DNA of 64,000 nt from Isoetes taiwanensis (GCA_021234155.1 JAJEKV010000042.1:669864-733863); one strand, 5' to 3'. Counted from the first letter of the stretch, positions 1 to 16,200 are shown. Program-made: numbers and translations. The notes: generated from the letters alone by a model not told the origin.

Positions 1-245
1 ATTAGAGTCGCTAATTTGGTAACCTTTTTCCAACTCCCAGCAACCCGTATCGCAAGTTTTTTAATAGATGTACTACAACTGCGAGAGTCAATTGTAAATA
101 TATCTAGAGGTATAATTGATGAGGAAGAGGAGAGTGAGCTTGATGATGAGCCTCTCTTTTCTGAGGGCTCATCACATGAAAATGTTTTTAACTTTGAACA
201 TGTTTTTCTAGACGTCTCATAGACCTGATGGTCTCAAAAGACGGA
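1..245 (+). mobile_element. LINE copy A, 3' end only
   Basis: Positions 16-222 encode the last residues of a LINE ORF2. The pattern (FFQLP...IxxFLIDVL, then an acidic tail with LFSE) parallels the ORF2 ends of copies B (3290-3477) and C (4940-5097). It is followed by the family 3' hairpin, with GACC at 222-225 pairing with GGTC at 230-233 inside an outer GTCT/AGAC. The rest of the element lies before the window. Its tail runs into the CT tract at 276-387. The assignment comes from comparison within the window and is fairly sure. Confidence 0.75.
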
Positions 246-272
246 ATAATACACTACACTTCACTTCACTTC

Positions 273-3477
<3,205 letters not shown>

Positions 3478-3494
3478 CAATGTACTGAGTTGAA

Positions 3495-3524
3495 CGTCTT
3501 ATAGACCTGGCGGTCTCACAGACG
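3495..3524 (+). other. LINE family 3' terminal hairpin (copy B)
   Basis: An imperfect stem-loop: CGTCT pairs with AGACG around an inner GACC-tggc-GGTC. The same structure with covarying or substituted bases stands at 211-241 (A), 5120-5147 (C) and, on the minus strand, 16772-16803 (E), each just before the element tail. Conservation at the extreme 3' end suggests the template signal recognised by the element's reverse transcriptase. The role is inferred. Confidence 0.7.
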
Positions 3525-3539
3525 TAAAAATACAATTTC

Positions 3540-5160
<1,621 letters not shown>

Positions 5161-5170
5161 TCATTTAAAA

Positions 5171-5825
5171 ATGTGTCTGAATGCCACGATTCCCATAGGG
5201 ATGATGCATGGAGCTAGGGGTTTGCACCGACAGGTACAGACCCAGCATGACATTGGAGGCTCGCTCGCCAATTTAGACCTGGTTATGCTGAAACTAATAG
5301 AGACCTTGGATCAAATGAGGAAGGAGGCAGCAAACAAAGATTCAGAATTGATTTGTGCATTGCGCCAGATTTCTAGCTCTTTGTCTGACTTGCAGCAAGA
5401 CAACAGGTCACTAAGGGAGGAGTTTTCTACATTAAAAGTAGAAATGAAACAAGAAAACCAAGCGCACACTTAATTTGAGGGTTGCAGGACTCTAGAAATG
5501 GAAATTGAGGGTTGCAGGACTCCCAGAAATGGAAAACGAAAATACAAAGAATGAAGTTGCCCATCTTTTCGCGTCTCAAATGAAACTGGAAGGTATTGAG
5601 ATTGAAGATGCTTTTAGAGCCGGCCCGAAGGGATCTAAGCCACGAAATGTGGTGGTAAAATTCGCTAACCGGGCCAGCAGAGTGAAAGTGCTTCAGAAAA
5701 AGACAGAGTTAAAGGGGGCAAACATATGGATTAATGAAGACCTTATCAAAGAGCAGTATGAAAACCATAAGATAGAAATCCAGAAGTTTAAGATGGCAAA
5801 GCAGAATAACCAAAAGGCTTTTTGA
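5171..5825 (+). pseudogene. LINE D ORF1 (coiled coil plus RRM-like RNA-binding domain)
   Basis: ORF1 proteins coat the LINE RNA. The first frame (5171-5473) is a heptad-rich coiled coil (LDLVMLKLIETLDQM, then LxxLQxDxRxLREEF). A stop at 5471 and a short duplicated stretch (ATTGAGGGTTGCAGGACT near 5473-5520, seen twice) interrupt it. The second frame (5505-5825) is the RRM-like domain typical of L1 ORF1p: RVAGLPE at the start, AFRAGP, RNVVVKFANR, KKTELKGANIWINEDL and a basic helical end. The order coiled coil then RRM-like domain matches the animal L1 ORF1 type and not the zinc-knuckle type common in angiosperm L1s. Confidence 0.8.
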
Positions 5826-5875
5826 AGAAATGGAAAGGTGCAAATATTTGAATAGGGAATTGAGGCCATCAGGAT

Positions 5876-7510
5876 TATGGCATGGAACATAAGCCAATTG
5901 AGCGTAGAAAAGATGTAGTCAATGGACGATGTTCTAGCATCTGTAGATTTGGTCTTCTTTTTGGAAACATGGGAGCACGAGGAATTTGGATTACCAGACA
6001 TTCCAGGGTTTTGCTTGTTACATTCTGTTTGGAACAGAAAGGGATGGAGACGAAGAGGGTATGGAGGGGCTGCTTGCTATATTAGAGGCGAATTAAAACA
6101 TTTGGTTAACATAGTTAAGGACTCAAAACAGTATATCTGGCTAGAATTGTTGGATCTATGGTTACTGATACAGCACAGGCATGCTTCTCTTCAGGGCGTA
6201 GACGGAAAGGATTGCCTTGCAATGGTTGGTTTGATATGGATTGCAAAGCAAAAAGAAAGCAATATAAGTGTGCAATGGGGGCAATTAGGGGGCAACTAAT
6301 TAAAGAGTTTAAAACTTTAGTAAAAGCAAAGAAGAGGGCTTTCCTGCAACGCAAACAAGAGGAGTTAGTTGGCGAGTTGCGTACAGACCCTTTTTAGTTT
6401 TGGAAAAAACTCAAGCAAGGTATGCATGAAAAAGTCCAGTTGGATGCAAATGTTTTGATAGATCAGGTAAAGAAATTGTATCATGTAGATGGTATGCAAT
6501 ATGTGTGGCATAGCACGAAATGTGATTTTGTGTTTTTGGATGAGGACATAAAATGGGGGCTTAACAAATTGGCAAACAGGAAGGCAGCAGATTCTACAGG
6601 ATTAGTGGCAGAGCTTTTGAAGTGGGCAGGACCTAAAATAGTTGAGGAGCTTACGCTAATGTGTAACGCAGCAGTTAGAGAAGGTTTCCCTTCATCATGG
6701 CAGGTTAATCGGGTGGTCCCATATGTAAGGCAGGGGATAAAAGTTATCCTAACAACTACAGAATGATCATGGTCAGTAACCTATTTGCTAAGTTGTATGC
6801 TACAATTGTTGAACATAAAATTAGTATGTGGGCAGAGACACATGGTGTTAGAGCTAAAGGACATGCAGGTTTTCGGCCGCAGAAATCCACAATAGATCAC
6901 CTTGTCACTTTTAGGGCCATGATAGATGTCGTCAAAGGAACACGAAAATCTTTGTTTGCTGCGTTTGTAGATTGCACTAAGGCTTTTGATACAGTATGCA
7001 GGGGCAACCTTTGGACTAGCTTGGAATGCATCAATGTGCCTGAACAATACAGAAATGCTGTAAAATTGCTATATGAAAAAGTGCTGGTCAAACTATCTAC
7101 TCCGTTTGTTGATGAATGTGATGAGGTAATGGTCAGCAATATTGGAGTCATGGGGGGGAGGGAACTCCCTTGGCTGGCTACGTTATTCTCTTGCTTCTAT
7201 ATGCAGCTGACATTGTATTGATTACTCGGAGCAGGGAAGGTATGCAGAAGCATTTGAATGCTCTGGCTTCTTTTTGTGATGCTAAGTGCTCGGGGGTGAA
7301 CCTGAGTAAAACTAATGTAGTGATTTTTGGGACAACGCTGGATAAAAATTATGAGTTCTTTTATAAGGACAATATAGTGGAGATCTCTACATCCTATAAG
7401 TACTTGGAGGTCATAGTAGATAAGAATTTCAGATGGAATCAGGCAGTAGAGCAGAGAATAAATGGAGGGCTTAAAGCCTTTTTTGCAATGCGGAGAATCC
7501 TCATAAAATC
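5876..7510 (+). pseudogene. LINE D ORF2, deleted and with a mutated catalytic box
   Basis: Endonuclease start at 5890-6150 (VFFLETWEHEEFGLPDIPG, then YGGAACYIRG). An internal deletion near 6150 then jumps to the connector (GLPCNGWFDMDCK at about 6200), losing the endonuclease centre and its DHV motif. A stop lies near 6396. RT begins at 6422; the frame changes near 6760, and AGFRPQKSTIDHL and FVDCTKAFDTV are visible. Another deletion near 7150 removes the QGCPLSPTLF block. The catalytic box reads YAAD at 7200-7211 instead of YADD. The last recognisable residues are at about 7500. Clearly dead. Confidence 0.85.
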
Positions 7511-8705
7511 TTGGATAACCTAGAGGAATCATGGAATAACCTTTAGGAATCTTAGGAAATCTTAAGAGAATCTATGGAAATATAGGAGAATCTAAGGAAA
7601 TTATCATAAAAGCTTGAAGAATGTATAGAAATTTAGATAGAATCATGGAGAATCTAAGGGAATCTTAATAAAATCTAGGGGGAGTCTAAGGGAATCTCAA
7701 GAGAATCTATAGGAATCTCAAGCGTTTCTTTGGGAATCTAGGGGAATCTTCCTAAAATCTTTGAGAATTTAGAATAACCTTGATGGAATCTTGGAGAATC
7801 TAGAAGAGTCTAGGAGAATCTTCATAGAATCTTGGAGAATCTAGAGGAGTCTTGGAGTATTCTTTTGGAATCTAGGAAAGTCTTTGGAGAATCTTAGGAA
7901 ATCTCAAAAGAATCTTTGGGAATCTAGGAAAATCTAAAGGAATCTTTATAAAACCTTTAAGAATCTATGCGTCTAGAAGGGGTCTTAATAAAGTCTAGGG
8001 GAATCTAAGGGAATCTCGGGGAATCTAAGGGAATCTAAGAGAATTTTTGGGAATCTAGAGTCTAAAGAAATCTTTGAGAATCTAGAAGAATCTTGATGGG
8101 ATCTTAGAGAATCTAAGAGAATCTAAGAGAATCTTCATAGAATCTTGGGGAATCTAGGAGAATTGCCATAAAATCTCTAATAATCTATGGCAATTTAGAT
8201 GCAATCTTGGAGAATCTAAGGGAATCTAATAAAATCTAGGGGAACCTCCATAGAATCTTAAGCATCTAGAAGAATCTTTGTAGAACCAAGGTATCTAAGG
8301 GGAAATCCAAGGGCAACTATTGGAATCTTGGTGCAATTCTTGGAGAATCTAGGGGAATCTTCTTAGGATCTTAAAGAATCTAGAGGAATCTCAAGAGAAT
8401 CTTAGGGATTCTGGAGAATCTTTATAGAACCTCAGGAAATCTAAGAGAATCTATATGGATTCTTGGAAAATCTAGAGGAATCTTGGGATAATCTTTGAAA
8501 ATCTAGGGAAATCTCAAGAGAATCTTAGAAAATCTAGAGGAATCTAAGGAAATCTTTATAAAATCTTTGAGAGTCGAGAGGAATGTTGATAAAATCTTGG
8601 AGAATCTAGGGGAATCTTCATAGAATCTATGGGAATCTAGGAGAATCTACATAGAATATTGCAGAATCTAAAGAAACCTTGGGATAATCTTCAGAAATCT
8701 AGGAG
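7490..8705. repeat. Degenerate minisatellite built on a GAATCT core
   Basis: About 1.2 kb in which the core GGAATCT or GAGAATCT recurs roughly every 10-20 bases, with variable spacers such as AGG, TTGATAAA or CTTGGA. The repeats are diverged and irregular and no stable longer unit is obvious by eye. The array starts where LINE D ends in its RT region, so either the array replaced the LINE 3' part or the LINE was cut by expansion of the array. Confidence 0.85.
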
Positions 8706-9567
8706 TTTTGAAGGGTCCACTTCATGCAATCCTTCATATTACAAACACTTGTTTAAATATAAAGTTATATAATTAGAACATATAACAATTACAAGAATCA
8801 AGAAGAATTAAACATTTCATATAATCTTAAAATGACATCTTTGTCTATTAAATTTGAATAAGTCCATGTTTTGTTGAATATGTTCATCTTTCCAGAAGAT
8901 GTCGCCGAGAGAGAGCGTTTTCCCGTCATAAGCTCAGCGTAGCATAGAGCATATCAAGAAAAGCATCTTCCAGGACATCTCCCACTGCAGGTTGAGGCCT
9001 GAGCACGCCTACCCTTTCTGGGATGCCCAGAAGTAGCCCGATAGCATGAACAAGCAGCCTAGGGCTCGTATACTTGACTGCACCGGCACCTCTTCAGCAT
9101 AGACATAACCATTGAAGCATTGTTCCTGCTCCAAACTCATCTGTCCAACAACCAGCTTCTCTACCAAGGCGCCAGTTAGACAGAGGTCAAGCATATGTTG
9201 CACGTTATGCCGGCTACCCTGACAAATACGATCCACCCACTTCTGTTAACATTCTTGCAAAAGAAATGCGCAATGTGGCTTGGCACAATTGGCAGATAAG
9301 GCTAGAATGCACCTAAATGTTTTTTACGGCAATTGGAATACGATTCCATGTGGCAGTGAAGGCCTCCATTGTTTGCCAGATAGAGTATAGAGGGCCTCTT
9401 GTCCATTGCTGAATTGGGATGGGAGGCCCCCGAAAATTTCATGCATGTGACCAATCCTATTGACGCCCGAGCTATCCCAGCCATCCATTTAAAATAATCC
9501 ATGGAATATTACCTCCAGAACAAAATCTGGGAGATAATATTTTGACAGAAAAAAAAATTTACAGGGG
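8706..9567. other. Non-repetitive spacer with weak minus-strand coding traces
   Basis: A/T-rich sequence to about 8900, then more balanced sequence. On the minus strand, 9009-9236 and 9302-9502 read as open stretches of ordinary composition (for example DRICQGSRHNVQHMLDLC). They could be exons of an unrecognised broken gene, but no motif was identified. The last part, next to the + strand gene at 9568, would contain its promoter; no clear TATA box was singled out. Confidence 0.35.
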
Positions 9568-11269
9568 ATGGATGCCGCTGCCTTAGGGACCTCATGGCTC
9601 GGCGCTTGGCGTTCCCAAAAGAATGGTTCTATTTCTACCAAATCTACCATCACCCCCTTCATCACAGCTCAACAGGATTTTATGCAAGAGAACCCCCGAA
9701 TTTTAAACCGGAGGCTTATTTTGCTTCGTCATGCGAAGAGTTCGTGGGCAGATTCTATGATTCGGGGTATGTTGCCAATTTCTGTTATTTACCTAGAGAT
9801 ATTCAATTTGTCCTAGTGTAGTCTTATTTCTGGTTGTGGATTGAATTTTCTCTAACAGGGCTGTGCCATGATGGGAGCCAGATCATGACAGGCCTCTTAC
9901 TAGACGTGGACGCCATGCAGCTGCTAGCATTGCTGGTAAGCTCAAGGAAAGGAACTGGGTGCCTGAACTGATCCTTTGCAGGTTACCTTATACCATACTA
10001 AATGCATCCGTTAGCAACATGTTAGCAACATGTCTTCATGATGCTGAACATGGTTTTTAGCCTATTTAGTTGTGTTCAGTATGATGGGCATGTTCTTTCA
10101 GCATATTTAGTTATTGAATCATGGTTAGGATGGAGATAAGCAGGTATTTTCACATACTTTTTTATGACAAATTTTCTTGTTTATTTCCTTGCAGTGATGC
10201 AATACGCACTAGACAGACCCTAGATGTAATGCAGAGGCAGTTTTTGGACTTCTTAAAAGCAAAAGTTCATTTTGTTGGAAGTTATTATTCGGTAGCTGCC
10301 ATGGATGGCCATACAGCAGCTCACTTGCAAGAAACAATATGCAAATATTGCAATGATCAGATGAAAACCATTATGTAAACTCCTATTAAGCAACCACTAC
10401 ATGTAGTTATAAATTTGAGCTTAGAGTTATGTGTCGTTATGCAGGTGCATGGGACATAATCGTGGATGGGAAGAGGCGGCGACTTCTCTATGTGGGATAA
10501 ATGTGGAGCTGAAAACTGCGAATGCTGCTCTTCTCGAAGCTTCTGGTTCTTCTTGGAAGGAGGTTCTGTTCTTTAAACTTCTTTATTTATGGAAAATATT
10601 TGGCATGGTATGACTCATACATCTTTTTCTTTGGTGTGATAAAATCGTAATGCTATTTCTCTTCTCTTTGTCTTTCTGTTTCACTTGATGGTGGAACATG
10701 ATGAGACTATACATAATTGTCGTGATGAAATAAAACTCTACCTTTTGATGAAATAGGGATTTTACCTTTCTAGATTGCTGTTCTGTTTAGAAGGTAGAGC
10801 CTTCATGCTGTGTTGTTCAGTGGCCACTTTCCTATCATAGGTTCCATAGCAAGGATTAACACTGTAATATGTGGAAAACAGTGCATTTATATAGGCTTTG
10901 AATTTCTTAAAAGCTAACGTTTGTTTGAATCCATAAATAAAGGGCAGAAACTGCCACGTTTTTTCTGTTTTTCCATTCTCTTAGAGGCAACATATTTGGA
11001 TGTGGAGGGTTAACAGATGTTGCGAAAATCTGAGCATGTGTATAAATTCTATAAAAGTTTTGGGGAGTTCTATTTGTTTCTATTTTTCAGTTATTGATGG
11101 ACAACCCAAGACGAACTTATTTTAGCTAATTGACAACGTAATATTCTAAGTAAGAGATTGTCTTGAAATGCAGGCATTTACTTCTGCGGGCATAGGTGGT
11201 TGGAAGCTGAATGAAATACTAAGACCTGATTTTGACAAGGACATTGGGCCCTTCGATGATATCGTTTAA
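9568..11269 (+). CDS. SixA-like phosphohistidine phosphatase (histidine phosphatase superfamily), five exons
   Basis: A small histidine phosphatase that removes phosphate from phosphohistidine or a small phosphate ester; the substrate is unknown. Exons inferred from GT-AG sites and phase: 9568-9766, 9882-9981, 10195-10374, 10445-10562 and 11174-11269. They total 693 bases, about 230 residues, with all phases consistent. The catalytic RHG-like motif is RHAKSSW in exon 1. The joins give DHDRPLTRRG (exon 1/2), SDAIRTRQT (exon 2/3), then CMGHNRGWEEAAT with the second catalytic His (exon 3/4), LKTANAALLE, and a short GGWKL end before the stop. These blocks in this order are the SixA family signature. 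About 50 residues precede the domain and are rich in S, T and basic residues, which could be an organelle transit peptide (inference). The first ATG in frame was taken as start. No lesions seen. Confidence 0.88.
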
Positions 11270-11761
11270 CACAATTTATCAAAATTGGATCCTGATTTCC
11301 TAATATGTTCTAATTTCTTGTTTAGAGTTGAAATATTTCTTTATCTGGTTTTGGCAGAAGGATAGGGAAATAGACCCTTCATTGTTTCTTCGTTTTTGCA
11401 TCACAGAAGGTATAATAATTTTGTTGAAGCAGCTGTTTGTTGAACAGTCCACAGGCTAATCTAATATGTGATGAAATTTGTTAATATATATGTGTTGACA
11501 AAACTTTCATCAGCTCCAATGCTTGTAATTTTTTGGGGAATTTGAATTGGCTCATGTGATTTTTTTTACTGTGAGGGTACATTTTAAAGAATATCGTGGA
11601 TGATTTAGTTGTACATACATCCAGCTTGTGAAGATATTTTATTCCTATTTTAAAGTAACTAATGGTGTCTTTAAATTATACCATACCCACCAGAGTGAGG
11701 ATTACACCTTACGACTAAGCAAGAGCTTTAGTGTTAAATGGTCTCTCATTGATGCCTCAAA
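11270..11761. other. 3' flank of the phosphatase gene
   Basis: A/T-rich sequence with no recognisable gene, repeat or element. It presumably contains the 3' UTR and polyadenylation signals of the upstream gene. Confidence 0.4.
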
Positions 11762-12118
11762 TCATATGCCTGGAGAAAAATGATATTGGCTCAAATTGTC
11801 ATATGGGTTAAGAAAGTCTGTTGCAACTCCTAGCTGCCAAACCTTGTGCAAGAGCTCCGGATTTATGCTGCAAAGTAAAATTATACAACTTTTCCTCAAT
11901 CCAATGGTAATGTTCCAACTAAGGAAATTTCTGTTATGCAGGCTGTCAAAAACTTGCCTTGCTTCTAGTAGTTTGCCATACATCTGCACCAAGCAACTTG
12001 CAAGGAATCTCCCTCCAAGAAGTCCTCTTTTTACAATATGGTCATCCATTAAGTCTTTTGCACCAGCGCATTGATGCAATAGGGGTGCAAACTTTATCCA
12101 TCTTGTTGCGTGTTGCAA
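11762..12118 (-). pseudogene. PPR protein relic (N-terminal part)
   Basis: On the minus strand the start reads as the beginning of a plant PPR protein: ...FAPLLHQCAGAKDLMDDHIV, then FLASCLVQMYGK, then EARQVFDSLHNRNFLSWNI. This is the usual spacing of the first two pentatricopeptide motifs of the PLS/P-type proteins that bind organellar RNA. After SWNI the sequence no longer matches a repeat, and the frame ends about 118 residues in. A full PPR protein has ten or more motifs, so this is a short, degenerate fragment. Confidence 0.7.
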
Positions 12119-12330
12119 ATTAACTCTGTTCTGTAAAAGAGTGTATCTTGGCTTACCTGTGAAGTACGTTTGATATTTCTTTTTTATTTTTTCATTTTCA
12201 TCCTCCTTACTCTGAGTGGCATTGGCGACAGGGGAGTCTTTTTCAGAGCATTGTTCACCTGGTTAAGACGAAGTTCCAACTCCAGTTGCACTGGCAGAAC
12301 ACATGTGTACATGGATGCAAAAGATAGTGT

Positions 12331-12575
12331 AGAAGGCAGAGCATAAAATCACAACCTTCTAATTGCAAGACACACACCTTTGTCAAGTGAGCTATCAATA
12401 CTTATTAATAATATTCCCTTCCATCTTCTTCATATATGAAACTGGTTCCAAGAGGTTCTAGAACACTCCAGAACCTACATGCATGCGCGATACTTGGTGC
12501 AATCTCATCCTTTAAAATTCTGCGATCCTGACCGTTGGTCTAGATATATATAGAGGCACCTCATTCTTGTCAAAC
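12331..12575 (-). repeat. Left copy of an inverted repeat with a tRNA-like end
   Basis: Read on the minus strand this matches 13430-13685: AGAATGAGG, ACCAACGG, GGATGAGAT, CACCAAGT, then TTCATATATGAAGAAGAT, then a tRNA-like end (GTAGCTCAC-like A-box at about 12390-12400, arm around 12345-12360). The copies are roughly 75-80 per cent alike by eye and lie in opposite orientation with about 850 bp between them. Confidence 0.65.
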
Positions 12576-13429
12576 TATTCTGCCAATGCTAGTTTTAAGC
12601 CTTCTAGCTCAGACCCTTGTTTCTGCTCCATCAAATACATCCAGTGTTCCAGCGTATCCTTTGGGTATTTCTCACGTATTGTTTTGCATATTTTCTCCTA
12701 TTTTTGCATAGGTTCATGACAGCAGCATCAATAAACATGTCCTAGAAATAGTCAGGTAAAGTATTTTCATTATCTTGGCACTCAACAAGATTATATTGGT
12801 CCTCTTCTTTCTGGTGATTTTCAAATGTTATGGTCTCTTGTGTACCAGGGTGTTTTTTTGCTAGTGGTGTACAAAAAAACAAAATTCAAGCACTAAATCA
12901 GCACCTTCATAGGTAACATGTGTGATACGGCTTCACATTACCAATATGTTCATTATATTATACATAACTAAAGAACATCCAAATATTTTTTGAAGGGCAA
13001 TAAAGGGCAAGGGAAGGGCAATGAAGGGTAGCTTGAAGGGTAATCAGCACTAAACCAGCACCTGTGTCGTGACATGTTAAAGTGTACATCACTAGTAAAA
13101 AAAGACCCACCATCGAGGAATAGTTTCTCACTTTATTTGCTGCACGTCGGGGACTACTGGATTCATTTCCAGAAAGTGTTCCATAAGATAATATCGAATT
13201 TGAAGAGTTTGGCAAGTCCTAAGATAGGTGATTTGGCGATTGTGGAAACATGACTGAGACTGGGTATATATTGAGAAAGAATGATGAATACAATCTTTGT
13301 AGATTTAAATAATGTACTTTTGAGCAAATGGGAAGAAGCTGACAACATCATTATCAATAAGACATAGTGGGGATCAAAATGTAACAAGAGTTTGGAATAA
13401 AGGACTTGAGCTAGAGGGCTGAAGACTAA
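12576..13429. other. Interior between the inverted repeats
   Basis: About 850 bp without a recognisable gene. The minus-strand frame at 12958-13215 has no motif. A short GAAGGGCAA-type repeat (AAAGGGCAAGGGAAGGGCAATGAAGGG) occurs at about 13000-13030. If the flanking repeats are ends of one element, this is its non-coding interior. Confidence 0.35.
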
Positions 13430-13685
13430 TGTTGAACCAAAATGGTTCAACAAGAATGAGGCACCCCTAGACCAACGGCTAGGATCATTCCACTCCAAAG
13501 GATGAGATCGCACCAAGTGTCGCACATGAATATAAGTTCCATATGTTCCAAAACCTTCTGGAACCAGCTTCATATATGAAGAAGATACAAGGGAATATCT
13601 TCAAAAAATGGTAGCTCACTTTGCAAAGACATGTGTGTCTCACAACTAGAAGGTTGCAAGTTTAAGTCTTGCCTTCTGCAACTAC
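13430..13685 (+). repeat. Right copy of the inverted repeat with a tRNA-like end
   Basis: The + strand copy of the repeat at 12331-12575. Its 3' part, 13609-13680, looks like a decayed tRNA: GGTAGCTCACTTTGC resembles a D-arm/A-box, and GCAAGTTTAAGTCTTGC forms a T-arm with a GCAAG/CTTGC stem and a TTTAAGT loop resembling box B. tRNA-derived promoters of this kind are used by SINEs, but here the tRNA-like part is at the outer end of the repeat, which is unusual for a SINE head. Confidence 0.6.
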
Positions 13686-13739
13686 CTTTTGTATCCAACA
13701 TGAAATGTAGGAGCCTCCCAATGATGTAAAATTTTCAAG

Positions 13740-14340
13740 CCGAGTCAGCATTAAGATTGATAAAGCCACATCTAGTGACACTAAAATATCACTGATGATG
13801 CTGGCCACAGTTCAAAATGAAGAAGTTTGGCCAGTGGAAGCATTTACTGAGCTATTATATGCAAACTTAACTAATGGAAGCAACTGATCCAATCATCCTA
13901 TTGGTAAGTGATAAAGCATCTTAAATATTATTTCAGAGTCTGATTAATATGCCCTGCTTGCCCGTTACTTTCTATATGATCACAATGAGCAATCAACATG
14001 CAAGAGCTCCAAAGTCGCTTTCAAAAAGCTGCAATGAACTGAGATGCATGGTTGCTGACGATAGTATTTGGTGACCCATGATGTCTGACTACTCAAAAGA
14101 TTAGATGCTTCCTTGCTGGAAATGATGACATTGCAAAGAACAAAATGATCCATCTTAAAGAGTGACTAACGATGACTATGATGGCATCATGACCCCGAGA
14201 GAGTGGTAGTTCCTGAAAAAAATCCACAGAAGTACTCTTCCAAGGTCCACCTGGAATAAGCAGTGGCTGAAGAAGAGCATGACGAAGAAGTTCCAGAGCC
14301 TTGGCAAATATCATAAAATCGAATAAGAATTTCAAAAGAG
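13740..14340 (-). pseudogene. Ty3/gypsy integrase relic
   Basis: Read from 14335 downwards on the minus strand: LLQPLLIPGGPWKSTSVDFF, then LPLSRGHDAIIVIV, the start of the gypsy integrase catalytic core (the SxDF aspartate). Further down (about 14000-13800) the shifted frames give NGQAGHINQTL, YLRCFIT, DDW and LAKF or NSS-type remnants of the later integrase core and its end. Several frameshifts and stops separate these pieces. No matching LTR pair was identified. An old degraded copy. Confidence 0.72.
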
Positions 14341-16200
14341 CGGCAGAGCCGGGACCGCTAGTACTCTAGACTAATAGTTCTAGAGTCTTTGTTACTTCAA
14401 AATGTCTGGCCTAGGCAAATTATACCAATCTTGGAGAACTAGAAATCTGGAGGCAACATCAGAAACGTACAAAGTCCATCTTGAATCTCAAAGACGATCA
14501 TAGTCCGACCGCATTTGCCAAGAAGATGACGTTGAGCTAAGATGTAAAAATACATCTTGAGCCAATGGATCAGAGGGATACTTAAATAGATGCCAACAAG
14601 GATATACCCCTAGGCCTCTCGAAAAAGGCGATGGACATAAGCTGGACTCGATCAAACCCTAAAATAACCTGTAATTGCTGATAAAATATGGGATCACTAG
14701 AAACGTGTGCCCGGCGATGCCTGGCATTATTAGTGTACATGTGGACTGAGTAGATATAATAAGAGTTGTAAGTGGAATAAAGAGTTGTAAATGTAATTGT
14801 GTTCATAGTTGAGTGCCAAGCATAAAGGGTTTTACAGTTGGTTTTGTGATTTGTAGAAGTTAGAAGTTAGCACATCTAATGCCTAGTCGATACAATTGCA
14901 ATTGGAGTGTAGTTGATTGTTATGGAGTGTGGTGGAATCGAAAGTGGACGATATGGGTATGCGGTGGAAGCAAAGGTGGAAGATAGGTGCATCTAGAACA
15001 CTATGTTTCTCTATAAGAGGCATTGGCACCTTTTTTTTTTCAATACCACCCACTCTCTAGTAACCATTGCTGCAAACAAACATCTAATAGCAACAGCTAG
15101 TAGCAACCGCTAAGAGAAAGTAAAATGAAAGTGAGTAACTCTTTCCTGCATACTTAGATGATCCACATCATCAAGATGGCATAGGCAGCTCTTTCGACCC
15201 TAGCTTTTCTCTACTCCAAGTTCAATTGAAATCTAGAAATGAGAAAAAGAAAAAGAAAAAAGGATAAATTTGTCTTGGCCAGCTTATCCTAGCACCCCTT
15301 ATAAAAATAGAAGATGAATTTTAAAAACCACTCGAGTTCATACATGAACTTGGCAGCAAATAGATCGTCTGCATCAAATGGGTGCATAACTTGGTGCAAG
15401 GAGATGGATATTTTTACATATGCTGGGGGCATTCGTACATATGGTAAAACGTCTCATTCTGGAAAGTTCTTTGAATGTAAATTTGCTGCGAGAAACCATA
15501 TTGGGATTAAACGGGATCCTACATGAAACATCAAAGCCTTACCATTTTAAAAGATAAAAGCACTGTTTCATTATATATGGACTTTCCCTGAGTCCATACG
15601 CCTCCGAAATTGACGCAAATTTCTGGAATATTATGGTTTTTTTTAATAGAATGATGCAAATTTTCGGGAAACGTCCAGGTAGGTGAGATGGCAGGTGTTG
15701 TTTCTATTAAGCCAAGGAAGACACAACAAACTCAGTGTCGCGGAAAAGCGCCTTCTGTATAAGAGGTGTTGCTAGTCAAGCTTTGTTTTGCAAATCTGTG
15801 CAGCAGGAACAGGTCTCCCATTCAGCAGTCTAATGGGATTATTGCTATTTTCCTGCACATACCCAGTTAAATGTTAGTATTGTAATAGGTTATCGAGAGG
15901 GAGTTCCTTCCTTAAAAGCATGTATGGTTCTCTAAAGGGGTGTGATATTTTAAGGTTCTTTATAGTCAATCTTGTATGCACCATTACACAATCACTGCAC
16001 TACTCCCATCCACATGACACCCCATAAAGTATTCATATTGTCATTGCCGCCATGTGTAAATATGCAGTATCTCATCTATTGTCCCTCTACCCCTCATCCT
16101 TATAGAAAACTAGAATGCGAAGGCATATGAAGATCCCAAAATTGAGTTGAATTGAATTTAACTTTAACATCCATGGGGACCAACAAGTCTATCAGATCCT
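14341..16200. other. Spacer without recognisable genes
   Basis: No gene was recognised. 14860-15130 has a TATA-like CTCTATAAGAGG at about 15010, followed by a T-tract and a C/A-rich stretch, as in a retroelement LTR or a promoter, but no second copy was found. The short frame 15314-15526 shows no motif. 15540-16200 is plain A/T-rich sequence. Confidence 0.35.

Larger units (their letters stand above)
5165..7510 (+). mobile_element. LINE copy D, starts with ORF1, 3' end lost in minisatellite
   Basis: This copy begins immediately after the end of LINE C and retains ORF1, so its 5' end may be close to complete. ORF2 follows with internal deletions. The element stops in the RT connection segment near 7500, where the minisatellite of 7490-8705 starts. 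No 3' UTR, hairpin or tail is present. Confidence 0.85.

Noticed and set aside
13609-13680. Functional tRNA gene
   Set aside because: There is a T-arm-like and D-arm-like part but no acceptable acceptor or anticodon stem; it is a repeat end.
14860-15130. Solo LTR
   Set aside because: TATA-like and T-rich features were seen but no TG...CA borders with a target duplication or second copy were found.
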